56,634 bases of DNA, taken from the NCBI GenBank assembly GCA_017428785.1, contig JAFRQD010000024.1, forward strand, positions 1 to 56,634, in the 5' to 3' direction. Numbering within the stretch: the first letter of the stretch is position 1; the number at the start of each line of letters is the position of its first letter. Origin of the DNA: Bacteroidaceae bacterium (lineage in GTDB: Bacteria > Bacteroidota > Bacteroidia > Bacteroidales > Bacteroidaceae). A program made the translations under genes and the position numbers. The notes under the pieces were generated by a model that was given only the letters and a program-made list of their open reading frames with translations, was not told where the DNA came from and searched no databases. This document shows, one piece after another, positions 24,609-32,412 of the stretch.

Positions 24609-26378
24609 TTACTTGATGTTGGGGTCGAACGGCATGCGAGCCTGGATGGGGTCCATCTTGCCGATGCGGCGGATGAGTGAGAAGGCGGGATAGTATTCGC
24701 CGAGTGCGGCGCGCATCCGGCCTTCCATGTAATCGTTGACTTCCGTGTCGAGCAAGCCCATGTACCATGGCTCGGGAGCGGGATAGCGGCCGATGGTGTA
24801 CTTCTCCATCTCAGCAAGCTCTGCAGCTTCCTTGATGGCGTCGTCGAGGTTGCCGAGCTTGTCCACGAGACCTATCTTGAGGGCTTGTTCGCCGGTCCAC
24901 ACACGGCCTTCGCCAATGACCTTCACGCTGTCCTGGGCCAAGGCACGTCCGCCGGCCACGCGTCCCGTGAAGAGTTCGTAGCCCTGGTTGACGTGGTTTT
25001 GCAAGATGGCTGCCTCGTTGGCATTGAACGGCCTGCCCATTGCGCCGAAGTCGCTCAGGGCATTTGTCTTCACGACGTCGAAGGTGAGGCCGAGCTTTTG
25101 CGTGAGCAGTTCGCTTGCGTCGGGAATCATGCCGAAGATGCCGATGCTGCCCGTCAAGGTCATCGGGTCGGCATAGATCTTATTGGCGCCGCAGCTGATA
25201 TAGTAGCCACCGCTGGCTGCCAGTCCGCCCATGCTGACCACGACTGGCTTTTCTGCACGGAGGAGCTGGACCTCGTGCCATATCTGTTCGCTTGCGAAGG
25301 CCGAACCGCCTGGGCTGTTGACGCGGATGACGACGGCTTTCACGTCCTTATCCTTTCTAAGCTTCTGCAATTCGGTTATCGTTTCCTTCGTGGTGATTTG
25401 GTGTTCTTGGCTGAAGTCGAAGCCCTTGCTGTCGTTGATTTCTCCATAGGCATAGTAGACGGCCACCTCGTCGTCGACCTTATCTCCCAGGTCGTCGGCA
25501 GCTGCCACATCGGCAAGGGTAGTGAACTTCAGGTCGTCGTCTTCTTCTATTTCGAGGCGCTGCTTCAGGGCATCCTTCACGTCGCTGAGGTAAGCGAGCT
25601 TGTCGGCGAGTTTGTTGTCGATGAAGTATTGTGCCTCACAGAACTGTGTGGTGGAATCTGCGAGGGCATTGAGGGCGTCCGTTTCGAACTTCCTGCTCTT
25701 GGCCACGTCCTTGAGCATATTGTTCCAGATGCTGCTCAGGTAGCTCATTGTCTGCTCGCGGTTGGCGTCGCTCATCTCGGTGTTGATGAACGGCTCCACG
25801 GCGCTCTTGTATGTGCCGACCTTGAAGACTTGCATCTTCACGCCGAGCTTCTTCATCAGGCCGGTGTAGAAGATGGGCTGGCTCGACATTCCGCTCCAGT
25901 CGATCGCCCCGATAGGATTGAGGAAGATCTCGTCGGCCACGGAGCACAGATAGTAGGCTGCACGGGAATAGCTATCGCCGTAGGCCACAATCCACTTGCC
26001 CGACTCCTTGAACTCGACAAGTGCGCTGCGCAGTTCCTGCAGGTCGGCGGGATAGGCGCCAAACGAACCGGCTTCGAGATAGATGCCCTTCACGCGGTCG
26101 TTCTTTGCGGCCTTCTTCAGGGCGTCGAGAGCCTGGTCGAGGCCGATGGTGAAGTCTTCTTCCTGGCTGAAGAGGTCAAATGGACTGCCTTCGCCGGCTC
26201 GTTCCACTACTTCGCCCTGCAGCTTTAAGCGGAGCACCGCATTCTTGGGAACGGAACTGGAGGCTCCTTCGCTGGCCATCATACCGGCAAGAGACACGAT
26301 TGAGATGATGGTGAAAATGATGCTGGTCAGGATGATACCTACGATTGTGGCCAGCACATACTTGAAAAACTCTTTCAT
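24609..26378 (-). CDS. sppA: Signal peptide peptidase SppA, 67-kDa type (589 aa)
   Basis: Membrane-anchored serine protease that degrades cleaved signal peptides. One N-terminal membrane segment (MKEFFKYVLATIVGIILTSIIFTIISIVSLAG) is followed by two ClpP-like domains. The catalytic lysine region is in the first (SGKWIVAYGDSYSRAAYYL), and the nucleophile serine in MTLTGSIGIFGMIPD in the second, with the conserved VIRVNSPGGSAFASEQIW before it. The start at 26378 was chosen because an 18-residue upstream extension would be AT-rich untranslated leader after the -7 element at 26430. First gene of the lpxK-punA-thiL run. Confidence 0.94.
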   Translation of the reverse strand: MKEFFKYVLATIVGIILTSIIFTIISIVSLAGMMASEGASSSVPKNAVLRLKLQGEVVERAGEGSPFDLFSQEEDFTIGLDQALDALKKAAKNDRVKGIYLEAGSFGAYPADLQELRSALVEFKESGKWIVAYGDSYSRAAYYLCSVADEIFLNPIGAIDWSGMSSQPIFYTGLMKKLGVKMQVFKVGTYKSAVEPFINTEMSDANREQTMSYLSSIWNNMLKDVAKSRKFETDALNALADSTTQFCEAQYFIDNKLADKLAYLSDVKDALKQRLEIEEDDDLKFTTLADVAAADDLGDKVDDEVAVYYAYGEINDSKGFDFSQEHQITTKETITELQKLRKDKDVKAVVIRVNSPGGSAFASEQIWHEVQLLRAEKPVVVSMGGLAASGGYYISCGANKIYADPMTLTGSIGIFGMIPDASELLTQKLGLTFDVVKTNALSDFGAMGRPFNANEAAILQNHVNQGYELFTGRVAGGRALAQDSVKVIGEGRVWTGEQALKIGLVDKLGNLDDAIKEAAELAEMEKYTIGRYPAPEPWYMGLLDTEVNDYMEGRMRAALGEYYPAFSLIRRIGKMDPIQARMPFDPNIK

Positions 26379-26429
26379 TTTCTTATTATAATTGGTTAAT
26401 ACTTTATTTATTTTATATAGAATGGCACG

Positions 26430-26437
26430 CAAAGTTA
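26430..26437 (-). promoter_or_regulatory. -7 element of the sppA operon
   Basis: Minus-strand TAACTTTG about 50 bp upstream of the sppA start. Confidence 0.6.
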
Positions 26438-26535
26438 GCGATAATTCCCCATTCCTGCAAGGTTTTTGGAAAAAAATGATAGGTTTGGGACTTTATGAGG
26501 ATTGCAGAGCCGAAAATCGCCCCAAAAGGCACCGG

Positions 26536-26623
26536 AAAACGCCGCCTGCGGCGATGCCAATCCCCGCGTGCGGCGTTGACCATTTCCGCGTGCGGCGTTG
26601 CCCATCCCCGCACGCGGCGTTTT
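26536..26623 (+). repeat. Four-core palindromic array D
   Basis: Four 22-bp-phased cores, starting AAAACGCCGCCTGCGG and ending CCGCACGCGGCGTTTT. Spacers ATGCCAAT, TTGACCAT and TTGCCCAT differ from those in array A. Lies between the sppA promoter and the 3' end of the LPG-synthase-type gene. Confidence 0.9.
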
Positions 26624-26631
26624 CAACCCCC

Positions 26632-27627
26632 TCAACGGGCGGTTTTCCTGCGCATGGCCAAGGCCACGGACGACCACACGCCAAGCAGCGCCACAAGCAG
26701 CGTCTGGAGGGTATGGACGATGAGGACGAAGAGGGCTGCCTCGGTCTGTCCCACGCCATAAAGCACGAGGACCGTCTTCACGGCGAAGTGCCAGGAGCCG
26801 GCGCCGTTGGGAGTGGGCACAAGTACGGCGAAGGTGCCGACCACGAATGCCACGAGCGCTGCCATAGGGCCGAGCCCTGCGGTGAAGTCGAAGCAGAAGA
26901 AGGTGAGGTAGAAGTGCAGGAAGTAGCTCACCCAGATGCCTACGGAATAGAGCCAGAAGAGCAGCGGGCTCTCCACCTTCCTGACGGAGAGAAGGCCGTT
27001 CTTCAAGTCGGAGACAACGGACTTCGTCTTCGAGAAAAGCCGGAACCTGCGGGAGACAAGCACGATACAGACAAGAGCCAGCAGTCCGCAAACCGCCGTC
27101 ACCAGCCAGCCCGTCAGGGAGAAACGGCTCAGCAGGCCGTCCAGCGAAACACCCGTCTCACGGAAGAAATGCAGGAAGACAGGTATCTGAGTCAGAAAAG
27201 TCAACAGGGAAAGCAGGAGGATGAGCAGCGTGTCGATGATGCGCTCCGTAACGACAGTGCCCAGGCAGCAAGTGAAATTCGAGCCCTCATAGCGCTTCAG
27301 TATGCCGCATCGCAGCACCTCGCCCACTCTCGGCACAACGAGACTGCTGGCATAGCTGAGGAAGATGGCGTGTGTGCAAGTGGACAGCCGCGGACGCTCG
27401 CCGGCCGGAGCCAGCACCTGGCGCCACCTGACGGCACGCAGCACCTGCGCCAAGATGCCGAAAGGCATGCTCAGAAGCATCCACGTCCACGACATCTTAT
27501 GCGACAGCGCATCCACAAGCGCCTCCCACCCAATGCCGCGGTACATCCACCACAGTATGCCGGCTGCCAAAGCAAAAGGCAGCGCTATCTTTATCAATTT
27601 GACAAAATCACAATTTGACGATTTCAC
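26632..27627 (-). CDS. LPG-synthase-type integral membrane protein (UPF0104, 331 aa)
   Basis: Flippase/lysylphosphatidylglycerol-synthase TM family. Several hydrophobic helices (ALPFALAAGILWWMY, WMLLSMPFGILAQVLRAVRW, IIDTLLILLLSLLTFLTQI, GWLVTAVCGLLALVCIVLV, MAALVAFVVGTFAVLVPTP) with the typical RAVRWRQVL and VPRVGEVLRCGILKRYEG motifs, the latter facing the cytoplasm. There is no aminoacyl-transfer domain, so the substrate lipid is unknown. Diverges from rsmA, with promoters back to back in an 88-bp gap. Confidence 0.85.
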   Translation of the reverse strand: MKSSNCDFVKLIKIALPFALAAGILWWMYRGIGWEALVDALSHKMSWTWMLLSMPFGILAQVLRAVRWRQVLAPAGERPRLSTCTHAIFLSYASSLVVPRVGEVLRCGILKRYEGSNFTCCLGTVVTERIIDTLLILLLSLLTFLTQIPVFLHFFRETGVSLDGLLSRFSLTGWLVTAVCGLLALVCIVLVSRRFRLFSKTKSVVSDLKNGLLSVRKVESPLLFWLYSVGIWVSYFLHFYLTFFCFDFTAGLGPMAALVAFVVGTFAVLVPTPNGAGSWHFAVKTVLVLYGVGQTEAALFVLIVHTLQTLLVALLGVWSSVALAMRRKTAR

Positions 27628-27671
27628 AATTATTTTTTCCCTTTCTTCTTTCGCTTATCACTTATTCTTCG

Positions 27672-27692
27672 TATTTTTGCACCGCAAAGGTA
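27672..27692. promoter_or_regulatory. Back-to-back -7 elements for the membrane-protein gene and rsmA
   Basis: Plus-strand TATTTTTG at 27672-27679 points to rsmA; minus-strand TACCTTTG at 27685-27692 points to the LPG-synthase-type gene. They are only 5 bp apart, so polymerase binding to one should exclude the other. Confidence 0.6.
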
Positions 27693-27733
27693 AGAAATAA
27701 ATTCAAATTGTCAAATTGTTAAATTGTGAATTT

Positions 27734-28555
27734 GTGAAATATAAGCCCGTTAAGCCGAAAAAGTTCCTCGGACAGCATTTTCTGACCGATTTGAGCATCG
27801 CCAGCCGCATAGCCGACACGGTGGATGCCTGTCCGGAGCTGCCCATCCTGGAGGTCGGGCCGGGCATGGGCGTCATGACCCAGTACCTGGTTCGGAAATC
27901 CAGGCAGGTGAAGGTGGTCGAGATAGACTACGAAAGTGTGGAATACCTGCGGCGCACTTACCCCGAACTGGAGGAGAGCATCATCGAGGACGACTTCCTG
28001 AAGATGCATCTCGACCGCACATTCGAGGGCAAGCCCTTCGTCCTGACAGGCAACTATCCCTACAACATCTCCAGTCAGATCTTCTTCAAAATGCTCGACT
28101 TCAAGGAGCTGATTCCCTGTTGCACGGGCATGATCCAGAAAGAGGTGGCGGAGCGAATGGCGGCAAAGCCAGGCGGGAAGACCTACGGCATACTGAGCGT
28201 GCTCATTCAGGCCTGGTATGATGTGGAATACCTCTTCACGGTGGAGCCCGGCGTCTTCAACCCGCCTCCCAAAGTCCGCAGCGCAGTCGTGCGGCTCACC
28301 CGTAATGAAACCACCGACCTGGGCTGCGACGAAAAACTCTTCAGGCGGCTCGTCAAGACAACATTCAACCAGAGGAGAAAGATGCTCCGCAACAACATCC
28401 AGCCGCTCCTACAGTCTCTCTCCACAACCGACAACGAGTCTCCCTTTAAGGGAGATTTAGAGGGTCTCCCCTTCATGACGCTTCGGCCGGAACAGCTCAG
28501 TGTGGAGGACTTCATCGCCCTCACCCGCCGCATACAAGACATTATCGAACAATAG
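27734..28555 (+). CDS. rsmA: 16S rRNA adenine dimethyltransferase (about 273 aa)
   Basis: Dimethylates two adjacent adenines near the 3' end of 16S rRNA. Motifs: KKFLGQHFLTD at the N-terminus, SAM-binding ILEVGPGMGVMTQYL, DDFLKMHL, and GNYPYNISSQIFFKM (catalytic NxxY). The start is taken as GTG 27734, because the extra residues from TTG 27716 come from an AAATTGT repeat. Near the C-terminus ESPFKGDLEGLPF is encoded by a palindrome CTCCCTTTAAGGGAG (28440-28454), inserted in frame before the conserved LRPEQLSVEDFIAL. Confidence 0.95.
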   Translation: MKYKPVKPKKFLGQHFLTDLSIASRIADTVDACPELPILEVGPGMGVMTQYLVRKSRQVKVVEIDYESVEYLRRTYPELEESIIEDDFLKMHLDRTFEGKPFVLTGNYPYNISSQIFFKMLDFKELIPCCTGMIQKEVAERMAAKPGGKTYGILSVLIQAWYDVEYLFTVEPGVFNPPPKVRSAVVRLTRNETTDLGCDEKLFRRLVKTTFNQRRKMLRNNIQPLLQSLSTTDNESPFKGDLEGLPFMTLRPEQLSVEDFIALTRRIQDIIEQ

Positions 28556-28572
28556 CCAACATCCCATCTGCC

Positions 28573-30609
28573 ATGAATAATACCGACATGCGATTGCTGC
28601 AGCTCCTGGCTCAGACGTTTCCCAACAGCGAGAGCGCAAGCACGGAAATCATCAACCTCGAGGCCATTCTCAGCCTGCCGAAAGGCACCGAACACTTCGT
28701 GGCCGACATCCACGGCGAACACGAGGCTTTCCTCCACATACTCCGAAATGCCAGCGGCAACATCAAGCGAAAGGTGTACGACCTCTTCGGAGATACGCTT
28801 CCCAAACAGGAGATGCGCGACCTCTGCACGCTCATCTACTATCCCGAGAAGCGGCTGGAGATGATCGAGGAAAGCTCGGAGGAGGACCTCTCCGGCTTCT
28901 ATGCCCGAACGCTGCTGCAGCTCATACAGGTCTGCCAGTCGGTCAGCAGCAAATACACCCGCAGCAAAGTCCGCAAGGCGCTGCCCTCGCAATTTGCCTA
29001 CATCATCGAGGAGCTCCTACACGAAAGCCCGAACGACGAGGACAAGGACGCATACGTGCAACGCATCGTTGAGACAATCGTGCAGATCGGGCAGGCGCGT
29101 AACTTCATCACGGCCATCTGCAATGTCATCCACAAGCTGAGCATCGACCAGCTCCACATTCTGGGCGACATCTTCGACCGTGGTCCGGGCGCCCACATCA
29201 TCATGGACTACCTGCTTTCCCGCGAGAACTTCGACCTGCAATGGGGTAATCACGATGCACTTTGGATGGGCGCCGCTGCCGGTCAGGACGCGTGCATCGC
29301 CATCGTGCTGCGCCTCTCGTTGCGCTTCGCCAACTTGGCCACGCTCGAAGAGGGCTACGGCATCAACCTCCTGCCGCTCGCCACGTTTGCGATGGAGACC
29401 TACGCCGACGACCCCTGCCTGCAGTTCCGTCCTATTGACAATGGTCAAAAGACAACGGACAACAGTCAAAAGACAACGGACGACGAGAAGCGGCTTCGCC
29501 TCATCGCACAGATGCACAAGGCCATCTCCATCATACAGTTCAAGCTCGAGGGACAGCTCGTGCGGCAGCATCCCGAGTGGAACATCGACCGGCGGGGCAC
29601 GCTGGAGAACATCGACTTCGGCCGCGGCACCTATCGCTTCGAAGGGAAGGACTATCCGCTGCTCGACACCCTTTTCCCCACCGTCGGCAAGGACGACCCC
29701 TACCGCCTGACGCCCGAGGAGGAGGAGTTGATGAAACGCCTCCACCACTCGTTCCGCATCTCCGAGAAGCTGCAGAAGCACATCCGATGCCTCTTCAGGC
29801 ACGGCTCGATGTTCCTGGTCAGCAACAGCAACCTCCTCTTCCACGCGTCCGTCCCCCTCAATGCCGACGGCAGCTTCCGGCAGGTGGAGATAGACGGCAA
29901 GATGTACGAGGGCCGCGAACTCATGCAGCAAGTGGAGTTCAAGATGCGTGCCGCAAGCCTCTCCCCAACCCTCTCCAAAGGAGAGGGGGACGGTCCGCGG
30001 CAGTTCACCCCTCCTTTGGAGGGGAGGGGGAGGCCTCGCGACTTCTTCTGGTACCTGTGGTGCGGCCCCGACAGCCCGCTCTTCGACAAGAATCGCATGG
30101 CGACGTTCGAGCGTTACTTTCTCGCCGAACCAGCTACGCATCACGAAGAGAAGGGCGCTTACTATCAACTCAGAGAAAACCCTGCCGTTTGCAGCCGCAT
30201 CCTCGACCACTTCGAAGTGGAAGGCGAGACGCGCCACATCATCAACGGCCATGTGCCCGTGCATGCCAGCCAGGGCGAGAACCCCATCAAGGCCGACGGC
30301 ATGCTGATGGTCATCGACGGCGGGTTCTCGAAGTCGTACCACCACACGACGGGCATCGCCGGCTATACGCTCGTCTATCACAGCCGCGGCTTCCAACTCA
30401 TTCAGCACGAGCCGTTTACCAGCACGGCAGAGGCTGTTGCCAAAGGCACCGACATCAAGAGCAGTACGCAAATCGTGGAGATGATGGGCCGACGCATCCG
30501 TGTGCGCGACACCGACAGGGGCCGGCAGATACAGGAGCAGATAAAAGAGCTGCGCAGCCTGCTCCACGCATACCGTCACGGCATCATCAAGGAAAACACC
30601 AAGAAATAG
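28573..30609 (+). CDS. fbp: Fructose-1,6-bisphosphatase class III (678 aa)
   Basis: Gluconeogenic enzyme of the class found in Firmicutes and Bacteroidetes. Metallophosphatase motifs: HFVADIHGEHEAFLH, LGDIFDRGPGAHIIMDYLL (about residue 195), WGNHDALWMGAAAG and the late INGHVPVHASQGENPIKADG. Two in-frame insertions are visible: QKTTDNSQKTTD (about residues 294-308, from a duplicated AAAGACAACGGACAA motif) and SLSPTLSKGEGDGPRQFTPP (DNA 29957-30034), which carries two perfect palindromes before the conserved DFFWYLWCGPDSPLF. Lies 17 bp after rsmA; its 3' end faces pssA with array E between. Confidence 0.95.
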   Translation: MNNTDMRLLQLLAQTFPNSESASTEIINLEAILSLPKGTEHFVADIHGEHEAFLHILRNASGNIKRKVYDLFGDTLPKQEMRDLCTLIYYPEKRLEMIEESSEEDLSGFYARTLLQLIQVCQSVSSKYTRSKVRKALPSQFAYIIEELLHESPNDEDKDAYVQRIVETIVQIGQARNFITAICNVIHKLSIDQLHILGDIFDRGPGAHIIMDYLLSRENFDLQWGNHDALWMGAAAGQDACIAIVLRLSLRFANLATLEEGYGINLLPLATFAMETYADDPCLQFRPIDNGQKTTDNSQKTTDDEKRLRLIAQMHKAISIIQFKLEGQLVRQHPEWNIDRRGTLENIDFGRGTYRFEGKDYPLLDTLFPTVGKDDPYRLTPEEEELMKRLHHSFRISEKLQKHIRCLFRHGSMFLVSNSNLLFHASVPLNADGSFRQVEIDGKMYEGRELMQQVEFKMRAASLSPTLSKGEGDGPRQFTPPLEGRGRPRDFFWYLWCGPDSPLFDKNRMATFERYFLAEPATHHEEKGAYYQLRENPAVCSRILDHFEVEGETRHIINGHVPVHASQGENPIKADGMLMVIDGGFSKSYHHTTGIAGYTLVYHSRGFQLIQHEPFTSTAEAVAKGTDIKSSTQIVEMMGRRIRVRDTDRGRQIQEQIKELRSLLHAYRHGIIKENTKK

Positions 30610-30637
30610 GCCTTTCCAACCCCCTCTGGAGGGCATG

Positions 30638-30729
30638 AAAAACGCCGCGTGCGGCGATTGCAATCCCCGCGTGCGGCGTTGGTCATTTCCGCGTGCGGCG
30701 TTGGCAATCCCCGCACGCGGCGTTTTTTT
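30638..30729 (+). repeat. Four-core palindromic array E
   Basis: Four 22-bp-phased cores with complete outer halves AAAACGCCGCGTGCGG and CCGCACGCGGCG followed by TTTTTTT. Lies between the convergent genes fbp and pssA, where it looks like a bidirectional terminator. Confidence 0.9.
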
Positions 30730-30730
30730 C

Positions 30731-31432
30731 CTATGATTTCACGAGTTTCGGGAAGGCTATCGACACCACTATATACCATATTATAATAGCGGCCAGAGCC
30801 GAGGTGCCGAGCGCCAAAAGAGGCAGGCTGCCTATGAGGAAGACATAGCGCTCCTTGTTGTCCGCCCAACTGAAATTCCTGAACTTCAGCGCCAGCATCG
30901 GCACTTCCGAGACCAGGAGGAAGCAGAAGAGCAGCATGAAGAGGAAGAGGAAGACGGCGTTGAACTTCAGCGAAACGAGGAAGGCATGCTCTCCCAGCAC
31001 AAGGCTGCCCCAGAAAAGGGCATTGGCGGGAGTGGGCAGTCCGATGAAGCCGTAGTGCTGGCGCTCGTCGAGGTTGAACTTGGCCAGTCGCAAAGCGGAG
31101 AAGGCCGCCATCAGGAAGGCCGTATAGGGCAGGAAGTCCTGGACGGGGGCGAGCATCTCGGGACAGTGCACTTCGTGGAAAAGATGGAAGATGATGCAGC
31201 TGGGAGCCACGCCGAAGGTGACGACATCGGCCAGCGAGTCGAGCTCCTTGCCTATCTCCGAAGACACACCAAGGGCTCTGGCCACCATGCCGTCGAAGAA
31301 ATCGAACACGGCTCCGAGGATAATCATCAGCACAGCCCAGCTGTAGTGCCCGTAGAAAGCAGCGCCGGTGGCCATGCAGCCGCAAATCAGATTGCAGCAA
31401 GTCAGGGTATTGGGAAGGTTAATTATTCGCAT
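30731..31432 (-). CDS. pssA: CDP-diacylglycerol-serine O-phosphatidyltransferase (233 aa)
   Basis: Makes phosphatidylserine from CDP-DAG and serine at the inner membrane. CDP-alcohol phosphotransferase motif D47-G-x-x-A-R52-x8-G61-x3-D65-x3-D69 (DGMVARALGVSSEIGKELDSLAD), with several membrane helices. Lies downstream of psd on the same strand, so the two steps to phosphatidylethanolamine are adjacent. Confidence 0.95.
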   Translation of the reverse strand: MRIINLPNTLTCCNLICGCMATGAAFYGHYSWAVLMIILGAVFDFFDGMVARALGVSSEIGKELDSLADVVTFGVAPSCIIFHLFHEVHCPEMLAPVQDFLPYTAFLMAAFSALRLAKFNLDERQHYGFIGLPTPANALFWGSLVLGEHAFLVSLKFNAVFLFLFMLLFCFLLVSEVPMLALKFRNFSWADNKERYVFLIGSLPLLALGTSALAAIIIWYIVVSIAFPKLVKS

Positions 31433-31435
31433 ATC

Positions 31436-31538
31436 AACATTATGATTGTCATTCTTACCACGAGCTGCACGAATTTCACGAAGGAATCGATGACTTAAAG
31501 GGCGTGGCCCATTCGTGCAATTCGTGTGATTCGTGGTA
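31436..31538. repeat. Inverted repeat of ATTCGTG type between psd and pssA
   Basis: CACGAATTTCACGAA near 31467 pairs with CAATTCGTGTGATTCGTGG near 31515, a fold-back over about 85 bp. No coding content. Confidence 0.7.
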
Positions 31539-32243
31539 TTATTTTGTCGCTTCTGACTTCAGTCTCGCAATGATGGTCTCGTTGCCGACGGTCTTCTGGT
31601 CGAGCTTCACACACACCTCGGTGCCCAAGGGCAGGTAGAGGTCAACACGCGAGCCGAACTTGATGAACCCCAGGTGCTCGTCCACATAGCACTCCTCTCC
31701 CACGGATGGATAGGTGACGATGCGCCGGGCCATGGCTCCTGCCACCTGACGGGCCAGAATCTCTGTGCCGTCGGGCGTCTCGATGACCACCAGGCTGTGC
31801 TCGTTCTCGTCGCTCGCCTTGGGGAGCCAAGCCTTGTGGAAATTGCCGTCGAAGTGGCTCACATGCTTGATGGTGCCGTCCACGGGAACCCAGTTGGCAT
31901 GCACATTGAACAGACTCATGAAGATGCTCACCATGATGCGACGGTCGTGGAAATACTCGTTCTCGTCGGTCTCCTCCACCACAACCACCTTTCCGTCCGC
32001 AGGCGCCAGGACAAGACCGTCCGTCTCACCCTCGAAAGTGCGGATGGGACACTGGAAGAAGTTCAGCAGGACGCCGTAGAGAATGGCACTCACGGTGATG
32101 CAGATATCAAATGGCAAACGCGACTCGAATGTATGCAGTATGATGAAGTTGAGCACCACCAATACGATGGCACTCCACAGAAGCGTCGATTTTCCTTCGT
32201 GATGAAGGCGTATTTTCTTTAGTTTTCTTAGCCTTTTACCCAT
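31539..32243 (-). CDS. psd: Phosphatidylserine decarboxylase (234 aa)
   Basis: Pyruvoyl enzyme that makes phosphatidylethanolamine. Starting at [19 protein letters not shown] it has one or two membrane segments ([34 protein letters not shown]). Conserved [11 protein letters not shown] and [16 protein letters not shown] follow, and the self-cleavage site [14 protein letters not shown], where the serine becomes the pyruvoyl group. A start at 32255 is possible but would leave essentially no leader after the promoter. Precedes pssA. Confidence 0.94.
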   Translation of the reverse strand: MGKRLRKLKKIRLHHEGKSTLLWSAIVLVVLNFIILHTFESRLPFDICITVSAILYGVLLNFFQCPIRTFEGETDGLVLAPADGKVVVVEETDENEYFHDRRIMVSIFMSLFNVHANWVPVDGTIKHVSHFDGNFHKAWLPKASDENEHSLVVIETPDGTEILARQVAGAMARRIVTYPSVGEECYVDEHLGFIKFGSRVDLYLPLGTEVCVKLDQKTVGNETIIARLKSEATK

Positions 32244-32264
32244 AGTTTTTGGCATAGTGCGCCT

Positions 32265-32294
32265 CAAAGTTAGCACTTTTTTTTGAACCTGCAA
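32265..32294 (-). promoter_or_regulatory. Promoter of psd-pssA
   Basis: Minus-strand TAACTTTG at 32265-32272 with a TTG (32292-32294) after exactly 19 bp, a full Bacteroidetes promoter match. Confidence 0.7.
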
Positions 32295-32355
32295 GGGCAA
32301 ATGATACCTTTTTCTGCAATTTTCTTCATTGCGGGAGAAAAAAGATGTCTTTCCC

Positions 32356-32386
32356 TTGCCCAATACAAAAAAAAGCGCTAACTTCG
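32356..32386 (+). promoter_or_regulatory. Promoter of dnaE
   Basis: TTG at 32356-32358, 20 bp, then TAACTTCG at 32379-32386 (one mismatch to TAnnTTTG), 26 bp before the dnaE ATG. Divergent from the psd promoter. Confidence 0.6.
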
Positions 32387-32412
32387 CATTCTCATCTTAC
32401 ACTTGTAACAAT

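Noticed and set aside
32256-32363. Longer N-terminus of phosphatidylserine decarboxylase
   Set aside because: It runs through a full promoter match (32265-32294); the start at 32243 gives the usual length.
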